A stretch of DNA of 10,974 bases from UMGS1696 sp964457685 (GTDB lineage Bacteria; Bacillota; Clostridia; Oscillospirales; CAG-272): NCBI GenBank assembly GCA_964457685.1, contig CAYWFS010000048.1:1-10974 (forward strand), in the 5' to 3' direction. The translations under genes and the position numbers were made by a program. Below the pieces are notes generated by a model that saw only the letters and a program-made list of their open reading frames with translations, did not search any database and was not told where the DNA came from. Below, piece after piece: positions 6,166-10,974 of the stretch (the first letter of the stretch is position 1; every line of letters begins with the position of its first letter).

Positions 6166-6917
6166 TTCACCGTCTCCTTTTCTTTTCTGTAATCGAGTAT
6201 TGCCTTTGCTATTGCTATGTCCTCGGGATAGGTTATCTTCATGTTGGTTTTTCCGCAGTCAACAAGCCTTACCTTAAATCCGAGTCTTTCGCAAAGCATA
6301 CAGTCATCAGTTGCGGTAATATTGTCTTTTTTTGCACTGTATGCCGCCGCACGATACATTTCAGCCATGAATATCTGCGGAGTTTGTACGTTCCATATGC
6401 TTTCACGGTCAATCGTCTCGACAATATTTCCGTTTCTGTCGCATTTTTTTATCGTATCGGTTGCTTTTGCGGCACAGGCGGCACATCCGGTGATAAACGC
6501 CTCTCTGAAAGTGCTGTCTATCATATCGGATGTAACAAGACAACGTGCGGCATCGTGGATAGCTACAAAATTACACTCGGGGTTTACCGCTTCAAATCCC
6601 AAAAGAGCGGACTCCTGTCTCGTTTCTCCTCCGCCGACAACACGAACCACTTTTTTAAGTCCGTATTCATCGACTATGGCTCTGCATCCTTTTATGTCGT
6701 TTTCCCTTGTCACAAGAACTATTTCATCAGTTTCAGTGCTGTTCTCGAATGCAATCAGACTTCTTATGAATACGGGAATTCCGTCAAGCTCAACAAACTG
6801 TTTGGCAGTATTGTCACCGAATCTTCTTCCGCTTCCCGAGGCAAGAACCACTGCGGAATTGAATCTCTTTTTGTTTCCCGTAGACAAAAGCTTTGCAAGC
6901 TCCGTTATCTTTCCCAT
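6162..6917 (-). CDS. ispD: 2-C-methyl-D-erythritol 4-phosphate cytidylyltransferase
   Basis: This 251-residue nucleotidyltransferase joins CTP and methylerythritol 4-phosphate, two steps before IspF in the MEP pathway. The nucleotide-binding signature VVLASGSGRRFG lies at about residues 23-34, with a lysine (TAKQF) shortly after. HDAARCLV, ATDTIKK, WNVQTPQIF, TDDCMLCERLG and the closing KITYPEDIAIA follow in the family order. The frame is open upstream to 6980, but the ATG at 6915-6917 is preferred because GGAGA lies 8 nt before it and the upstream part overlaps the promoter. Even so, about 18 residues precede the core, making it slightly longer than usual (220-235). It is the first gene of an ispD-ispF pair with overlapping stop and start. 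Confidence 0.95.
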   Translation of the reverse strand: MGKITELAKLLSTGNKKRFNSAVVLASGSGRRFGDNTAKQFVELDGIPVFIRSLIAFENSTETDEIVLVTRENDIKGCRAIVDEYGLKKVVRVVGGGETRQESALLGFEAVNPECNFVAIHDAARCLVTSDMIDSTFREAFITGCAACAAKATDTIKKCDRNGNIVETIDRESIWNVQTPQIFMAEMYRAAAYSAKKDNITATDDCMLCERLGFKVRLVDCGKTNMKITYPEDIAIAKAILDYRKEKETVK

Positions 6918-6968
6918 TTCTGTATTCTCCGTTATCCGTAAATTCGGCTGAAATATTCGCTGATTATA

Positions 6969-6977
6969 ATTATAGCA
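6969..6977 (-). promoter_or_regulatory. Extended -10 promoter for ispD-ispF
   Basis: The minus strand reads TGCTATAAT, a perfect extended -10. It would start transcription about 45 bases before the ispD ATG. No good -35 is seen at 17 bp; a TTGACT lies 26 bp upstream, too far to count. Confidence 0.6.
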
Positions 6978-7037
6978 CAAACTCTGTCGAAAATAAATAC
7001 AGTCAAGGCAAAAATTTATGTTTGCGTCTCCCCCTAC

Positions 7038-7066
7038 TTGATTTGTTTGCTTTTCAGTGATATAAT
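7038..7066 (+). promoter_or_regulatory. Sigma-A promoter for pepD
   Basis: TTGATT (7038-7043) and TATAAT (7061-7066) are exactly 17 bp apart. Transcription would begin near 7073, giving a short leader before the ATG at 7100. It is divergent from the ispD promoter about 60 bp away. Confidence 0.8.
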
Positions 7067-7099
7067 CTCAATCAGTAATATATTGCAGAGGTAAAAACA

Positions 7100-8533
7100 A
7101 TGACATACGAAGAACTTGAACCCAAAAAAGTCTTTGATTATTTCAGAAAAATATCCGATATTCCCCGTGGCTCAGGAAATGAAGCGGCGGCGGCAGAATA
7201 CGTTCTTAAAACCGCTCACTCTCTCGGACACGAAGCATCTATAGACAATGCGGGAAACGTACTTGTAAGAGCAAAAGCTTCTTGCGGTTACGAAAATCAC
7301 GCACCCATCATGCTTCAGGGACATCTCGACATGGTTTGTGAAGCGAACAGAGGAATTAAGCACGACTTCACAAAGGATCCCATAGAATTTGTTTTGAACG
7401 GGGATCTTCTCACCGCAAACGGAACCACTCTCGGTGCCGATAACGGAGTTGCTGTTGCGATAATGCTTGCACTTCTCGACTCCGACGTTGCTCACCCCGA
7501 GCTTGAATGCCTTTTCACAACGGAAGAAGAAACAGGGCTATCGGGCATGAGAGGCTTTGACGCTACACAGCTGAAATCCTCCCGTCTTGTAAATCTCGAC
7601 TCCGAGGGAGAATATGAAGCTACCGTTTCCTGTGCCGGCGGAGTTCGTTCACACATTTATTTCGACTCCGACAAGGAAGAAGCTCCTGCTGCATATTCTA
7701 CCTTCACCGTAGAAATAAGCGGACTTTTCGGCGGACACTCGGGTGCTGACGTAAATCTCGGCAGAACCGGTGCTGTTGCGGCTATGGCACGTCTTCTCTA
7801 CTCCGCTTCTCACTCCTGCGATATTCGTATATCCGAAATAGTCGGAGGAAACCGTGACAATGCTATTCCCCGTGAATGCCATGCAACGGTAGCGGTAGAC
7901 AATTCCGAAAAATTCATCTCGGCTGTTCAGGCAGAGGAAGCAAAAATTCGCAGTGAGCTTGTCAGTGACGACAGCGGATTCAAGGTTACAACAATCGAAG
8001 CAAATGCAACCGACTTCATGTCAAGCCGCAAATCCCTCGAGCTTGTTTCACTTCTCAAGACGCTTCCCACCGGAGTTCGTGCAATGAGCAGAAGTGTTGA
8101 GGGACTTGTTGAAACCTCCTCCAACCTCGCAGTCGTAAGAAAAACCGAAAGCAGATTTGAAATAGTCGTTTCTTCCCGTTCATCCGTTGAATCAAAGCTT
8201 GACGATATGCAGAATATAATCGAGTGTGCCGCACTTCTCACCTCGTCAAAGGTTGAGCATACGGGAAGATACCCCGGTTGGGACTACACCGAAGGCTCCG
8301 CAATGCAACAGCTCTACCTTGAGTCCGTAAAGAATCTCTTCGGAATAGACGCAAAGATAATCGGTATCCACGCAGGTTTGGAATGCGGACTTCTCAAGGC
8401 GAAAAAGGCTGACATGGATATGATTTCTATCGGTCCCGATGTAAAGAATCTCCACTCTCCCGATGAAGTACTCTCGGTTTCCTCTCTCACAAGACTTTGG
8501 AACATTGTTGTAGAGATACTTAAAAACGCATAA
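7100..8533 (+). CDS. pepD: Aminoacyl-histidine dipeptidase (M20 family, PepD type)
   Basis: The 477-residue zinc peptidase should cleave dipeptides such as X-His in the cytosol, recycling amino acids. The family signature GHLDMVCE (74-81) supplies His75 and Asp77. GTTLGADNGV supplies bridging Asp114. TEEETGLSGM supplies the catalytic and metal glutamates at 143-144. LDSEGE comes later and GGHSGADVNLGR lies in the dimerisation (lid) domain. The C-terminal IHAGLECGLL and SIGPDVKNLHSPDE complete the catalytic domain. Length matches PepD (about 480). The start follows AGAGG with 8 nt spacing. The gene has its own promoter and terminator, so it appears monocistronic. The name follows family resemblance; the true peptide preference is not readable from sequence. 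Confidence 0.94.
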   Translation: MTYEELEPKKVFDYFRKISDIPRGSGNEAAAAEYVLKTAHSLGHEASIDNAGNVLVRAKASCGYENHAPIMLQGHLDMVCEANRGIKHDFTKDPIEFVLNGDLLTANGTTLGADNGVAVAIMLALLDSDVAHPELECLFTTEEETGLSGMRGFDATQLKSSRLVNLDSEGEYEATVSCAGGVRSHIYFDSDKEEAPAAYSTFTVEISGLFGGHSGADVNLGRTGAVAAMARLLYSASHSCDIRISEIVGGNRDNAIPRECHATVAVDNSEKFISAVQAEEAKIRSELVSDDSGFKVTTIEANATDFMSSRKSLELVSLLKTLPTGVRAMSRSVEGLVETSSNLAVVRKTESRFEIVVSSRSSVESKLDDMQNIIECAALLTSSKVEHTGRYPGWDYTEGSAMQQLYLESVKNLFGIDAKIIGIHAGLECGLLKAKKADMDMISIGPDVKNLHSPDEVLSVSSLTRLWNIVVEILKNA

Positions 8534-8541
8534 TCAAAAAT

Positions 8542-8569
8542 ATCCTTCGCACTATGCGGGGGATTTTTT
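8542..8569 (+). terminator. Intrinsic terminator of pepD
   Basis: ATCCTTCGCA (8542-8551) pairs with TGCGGGGGAT (8555-8564) over 10 bp with two G-U wobbles and a CTA loop. A T run covers 8564-8569. It begins 9 bases after the pepD stop. Confidence 0.85.
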
Positions 8570-8603
8570 ATCGAAATTTTACTCTGCTCATATTTAGACA
8601 GTG

Positions 8604-8632
8604 TTGACATTTCTTTCTGTTTGATTTATAAT
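8604..8632 (+). promoter_or_regulatory. Consensus sigma-A promoter of the TetR-type gene
   Basis: TTGACA (8604-8609) and TATAAT (8627-8632) are both perfect consensus hexamers with the optimal 17-bp spacer. This is the strongest promoter in the window and it drives a regulator gene, which suggests repression by the product or another factor. No clear dyad operator is visible across it. Confidence 0.88.
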
Positions 8633-8664
8633 ATGTATATAAGACAGAGCGAGGGAGGACAATA

Positions 8665-9240
8665 ATGAAAGCCAAAAACCTTAACAATTCTTCAAAGAAA
8701 ACACGAAGTCTTATCAAAACGGTATTTGCGGAAATGCTGTCCGAGAAAAAAGAGCTTTGCAAAATATCGGTAAGCGAGCTTTGCAAACGTGCCGACATAA
8801 GCAGGGGTTCGTTCTATTCGCATTACGATGACATTTACGGAGTCGGAGAGGAATACGAAAACGAGCTTATCGAAAAATTTTTCGACACGACAAAGCTTTT
8901 TGAATCGCAGGATATTTTCGCATTCATTGATTCGATATTCGAGTTTATCAGAGAAAACCACGAAAACTACCGCCTGATTCTGAAATCGAACGATTTTCTG
9001 TTCGCAACAAAAAAAATGACATCTCTTGCAAGTGCGAAGCTTAACGAACTTTGCAGAATGGATCCGAGGATAAAAAACTATGCTTACATGGAAATAGAAC
9101 TCGAAACCTTTATCGAGGGACTTTTCTGTGAATATATAAAGACCTGCCGCGGACATTCACAGAGAACACTCGACGATTTCTACGAATACACCAAATACTG
9201 GGTAACGAATTTCACCGCCGCACGCTCAAAGCCCATGTGA
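8665..9240 (+). CDS. TetR/AcrR-family transcriptional regulator
   Basis: The 191-residue protein has an N-terminal helix-turn-helix of TetR type at about residues 13-58. KKTRSLIKTVFAEMLSEK is followed by ISVSELCKRADISRGSFYSHYDDI, whose last part matches the F-Y-x-H-Y-x recognition-helix end of the family. The remainder is helical, as expected for the ligand-binding and dimer domain, but I cannot assign a ligand. The start follows GGGAGG with 6 nt spacing. It lies between pepD and manA and has its own strong promoter; no efflux pump or enzyme partner is adjacent. Its target may be itself or manA, whose promoter is bordered by an inverted repeat. Family call is secure, function unknown. Confidence 0.9.
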   Translation: MKAKNLNNSSKKTRSLIKTVFAEMLSEKKELCKISVSELCKRADISRGSFYSHYDDIYGVGEEYENELIEKFFDTTKLFESQDIFAFIDSIFEFIRENHENYRLILKSNDFLFATKKMTSLASAKLNELCRMDPRIKNYAYMEIELETFIEGLFCEYIKTCRGHSQRTLDDFYEYTKYWVTNFTAARSKPM

Positions 9241-9241
9241 G

Positions 9242-9265
9242 GTACCGTTTTTTGCAACTCGGTAC
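9242..9265. promoter_or_regulatory. Inverted repeat abutting the manA -35; possible operator or weak terminator
   Basis: GTACCG (9242-9247) and CGGTAC (9260-9265) are perfect 6-bp arms separated by 12 bases. The repeat starts two bases after the tetR stop and ends directly against the manA -35 (TTGATT). It could bind a dimeric regulator such as the neighbouring TetR protein. It could also form a terminator hairpin, but the tract after it is only weakly T-rich. Confidence 0.4.
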
Positions 9266-9294
9266 TTGATTTTAGAACGATATGAAAGTATAAT
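9266..9294 (+). promoter_or_regulatory. Sigma-A promoter for manA
   Basis: TTGATT (9266-9271) and TATAAT (9289-9294) have a 17-bp spacer. Transcription would start near 9301, about 22 bases before the manA ATG, leaving room only for the ribosome binding site. The hexamers are the same as those of the pepD promoter. Confidence 0.82.
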
Positions 9295-9322
9295 ATTACA
9301 CAAACGTGAAAGGAGCTATGAT

Positions 9323-10282
9323 ATGAAAAAATACGCTATGGTCATGAATCCCGTCTCAAAGGAAATAATCTGGGGCGGAGATAAGCTGAAAAAGGAATAC
9401 GGAAAGACCGCACCGTTTGAAAAGCTTGCAGAATCCTGGGAGCTTACCGTTCGTGAGGGTGAAATGTGTACCATCGCCAACGGAGAACTCAGCGGCAAGA
9501 CAATGGGAGAATATATCGCCGAGGACAGAATCGGAATACTCGGTACAAGCTGTGAAAAGTATGACCGCTTCCCTCTCCTCATAAAATTCATAGATGCAAA
9601 CGACCGCCTTTCGATACAGGTTCATCCCGATGACGAATATTCCCTTGCACACGAGGGAGAGCTTGGAAAGACCGAAATGTGGTATATAATGGATGCAGAG
9701 GAAGATGCACGTCTTGTATACGGTCTCAAGGAAGGCTGTACTGTAGAAGAATTTGCAAACGCCGTTCATGAAGGACGCACGGAAGAAATGCTGAATTTTG
9801 TTCCCGTACACAAGGGAGAGGTATACTTCATCCCCTCCGGTCAGGTTCATGCAATAGGTGCGGGAATACTTATAGCCGAAATTCAGCAGAACTCCAACAT
9901 CACCTATCGTGTTTACGACTACAACAGAAAGGGTGCGGACGGAAAGCCTCGTCAGCTTCACACAGAACAGGCTCTGAACGTAATCAAGCTTCGCTCCGAG
10001 GAAGAAATAAACAAGATTCGCTTCTCACGTCCCGATGAAAACGACGGCGGAGTTTCCCTTGCCTCCTGCGACTACTTCACCGTAAAGAAATATGCCTTTG
10101 ACGGAAGCGTTACCGTTGAAGCAAAGGATGACAGCTTCCTCTCGATTCTCGTACTTGAAGCAGAGCATCTCACAATAGACGGAACAGAAGCAAAACGCGG
10201 AGACAGCTTCTTCGTTCCCGCAGGCTGTGGAAAAGTAGAGCTTAACGGCAAAGCGGAAGTTATAGTATCAAGCGTAAACTGA
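9323..10282 (+). CDS. manA: Mannose-6-phosphate isomerase, class I
   Basis: The 319-residue zinc enzyme interconverts mannose-6-phosphate and fructose-6-phosphate, linking mannose use to glycolysis and to GDP-mannose supply. Zinc ligands are visible: Gln99 and His101 in SIQVHPDDEY, Glu118 in GKTEMWY, and His176 in PSGQVHAIGAG. EIQQNSNITYRVYDYNR (from about 186) carries the active-site arginine. The length is that of the short Bacillus-type form (about 315), not the ~390-residue enteric form. The ATG at 9323 is chosen because AAAGGAG lies 7 nt before it; the upstream ATG in the same frame falls inside the promoter. The gene has its own promoter and terminator. Confidence 0.96.
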   Translation: MKKYAMVMNPVSKEIIWGGDKLKKEYGKTAPFEKLAESWELTVREGEMCTIANGELSGKTMGEYIAEDRIGILGTSCEKYDRFPLLIKFIDANDRLSIQVHPDDEYSLAHEGELGKTEMWYIMDAEEDARLVYGLKEGCTVEEFANAVHEGRTEEMLNFVPVHKGEVYFIPSGQVHAIGAGILIAEIQQNSNITYRVYDYNRKGADGKPRQLHTEQALNVIKLRSEEEINKIRFSRPDENDGGVSLASCDYFTVKKYAFDGSVTVEAKDDSFLSILVLEAEHLTIDGTEAKRGDSFFVPAGCGKVELNGKAEVIVSSVN

Positions 10283-10311
10283 TTTACGGTAAACTAAATC
10301 CTATCTAAACA

Positions 10312-10356
10312 AAAAACAGACATATCAACATCAAGAAATGCGGTATGTCTGTTTTT
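10312..10356. terminator. Bidirectional intrinsic terminator between manA and the lipoprotein gene
   Basis: AAAAACAGACATA (10312-10324) and TATGTCTGTTTTT (10344-10356) form a perfect 13-bp stem with a 19-nt loop. T-rich tracts follow on both strands. It lies 30 bases after manA and about 60 bases after the convergent lipoprotein gene, so it can serve both. Confidence 0.88.
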
Positions 10357-10417
10357 GTTTTTCTTCGGTATGGTTTGGGTTATCAAAATTCGTCGGCACA
10401 ACATCGTTTACGCAAAT

Positions 10418-10684
10418 TTATTCAAGGGAAAGAAGTTCTTGTATGCTTGTTATATGCATTCCATCGGGTATCGAACAAGCCTTTATTTCGACATCGGAAT
10501 CAACATCAACTCCGAGATTACGAAGCTCCTCAAGCATATGCTCATACTTTGAATTATCCACCGTTTCAATTTCAAAAGTCTCGGAAGTATCTTCGATTTT
10601 TTCGGATGTAATCGCTTCTTCACTGCAAGAGGATAATGTCAGGGCAAAAATAGTAGCAAAAATCAAGGTCAAAGTTTTTTTCAT
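10418..10684 (-). CDS. Small predicted lipoprotein, function unknown
   Basis: The 88-residue product has a clear lipoprotein signal: KK at positions 2-3, a hydrophobic stretch, and the lipobox LSSC with Cys20 as the predicted lipidation site. The mature part of about 69 residues is acidic and contains a likely helix (YEHMLEELRNLG) followed by VDVDSDVEIKACSIPDGMHITSIQELLSLE. I do not recognise a domain. The ATG at 10682-10684 follows a GGAGG site 5 nt upstream. It would be exported and anchored to the outer face of the membrane. It lies downstream of the tRNA genes but after their terminator, so it needs its own promoter; I see no convincing one in 10685-10776. A plus-strand frame across this stretch is judged spurious. 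Confidence 0.8.
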   Translation of the reverse strand: MKKTLTLIFATIFALTLSSCSEEAITSEKIEDTSETFEIETVDNSKYEHMLEELRNLGVDVDSDVEIKACSIPDGMHITSIQELLSLE

Positions 10685-10776
10685 TCTAACCTCCGTATTG
10701 TTTTTATTTCAAAAAATCACCGCAGTGCCGCAAAAATTTATTATTAAGCCCAAAACGCAAAAGTTGAAAGAAAACG

Positions 10777-10816
10777 AAAAAACCACCGCAGATTACATAG
10801 AATCTACAGTGGTTTT
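10777..10816 (-). terminator. Intrinsic terminator of the tRNA-Glu transcript
   Basis: The arms at 10779-10794 and 10801-10816 pair over 16 bp with two G-U wobbles on the minus strand and a 6-nt loop. Six T residues follow on the minus strand (complement of 10777-10782). The stem begins four bases after the first tRNA ends. Confidence 0.88.
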
Positions 10817-10819
10817 GGC

Positions 10820-10891
10820 TGACCCGAGGGGGAATCGAACCCCCGTTACTGCCGTGAAAGGGCGGTGTCTTAGCCGCTTGACCATCGGGCC
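10820..10891 (-). tRNA. tRNA-Glu (anticodon UUC)
   Basis: This 72-nt gene has acceptor arms GGCCCGA and TCGGGTC (one G-U pair) and discriminator A. The anticodon loop CTTTCAC reads TTC for glutamate. The T arm is GGGGG-TTCGATT-CCCCC. The anticodon stem CCGCC/GGCAG has a C28-A42 mismatch. The 3' CCA is not encoded directly: the next bases are GCCA, so the CCA-adding enzyme is needed. Confidence 0.96.
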
Positions 10892-10916
10892 GCAAAAAAG
10901 GATTTATCGGTGTCGG

Positions 10917-10974
10917 TGGTGACCCGAGGGGGAATCGAACCCCCGTTACTGCCGTGAAAGGGCGGTGTCTTAGC
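10917..10974 (-). tRNA. Second tRNA-Glu (UUC), 5' end cut by the window
   Basis: This copy is identical to the first over all 54 bases visible from the acceptor 3' arm to the D loop, including the C-A mismatch. Here CCA is encoded (complement of 10917-10919) directly after discriminator A. The spacer to the first tRNA is 25 bp and the repeat period is 100 bp, indicating tandem duplication and co-transcription. Confidence 0.95.

Noticed and set aside
10338..10922. 194-codon plus-strand frame across the lipoprotein and tRNA genes
   Set aside because: It reads through a terminator, a well-supported minus-strand gene and a tRNA; no ribosome binding site or recognisable domain.

Overview
The window looks like a chromosomal housekeeping stretch from an anaerobic Clostridia-type Firmicute, probably of the Ruminococcaceae/Oscillospiraceae kind. 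This is inferred from the pyruvate:ferredoxin oxidoreductase end, the MEP isoprenoid genes ispD and ispF, a divergent long PRPP synthetase, strong AGGAGG-type ribosome binding sites, and consensus sigma-A promoters. No phage, transposase, CRISPR or defence genes are visible.

Layout. The 3' end of nifJ (plus strand, 1-500) is closed by an intrinsic terminator. Next comes an array of three ~98-100 bp direct repeats with nested dyad symmetry (621-886), whose last copy runs into the 3' end of yebC. From there to about 6.9 kb everything protein-coding is on the minus strand. In transcription order the genes are ispD-ispF (stop and start overlap by 4 nt), rpe, then prs-argS-yebC with gaps of only 27-34 bp. 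The 235 bp gap between ispF and rpe holds what looks like an independent small RNA gene on the plus strand, with promoter, three-way-junction fold and strong terminator. Inside it is a two-codon ORF behind a perfect but sequestered Shine-Dalgarno sequence. This is the best candidate for something undescribed here.

The divergent ispD/pepD intergenic region carries promoters in both directions. To its right, on the plus strand, three genes appear to be transcribed separately: pepD (M20 aminoacyl-histidine dipeptidase), a TetR-type regulator with a consensus promoter, and manA (mannose-6-phosphate isomerase). The window ends with a small predicted lipoprotein and two tandem tRNA-Glu(UUC) genes on the minus strand, the second cut by the window edge.

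Functionally the minus-strand block supplies central metabolites (ribulose-5-P/xylulose-5-P, PRPP, MEP-pathway isoprenoid precursors) and translation factors (ArgRS, YebC). The plus-strand genes handle peptide turnover and mannose/fructose phosphate interconversion. Most coding calls rest on clear family motifs. The small RNA, operator-like repeats and promoter calls are inferences from sequence alone.
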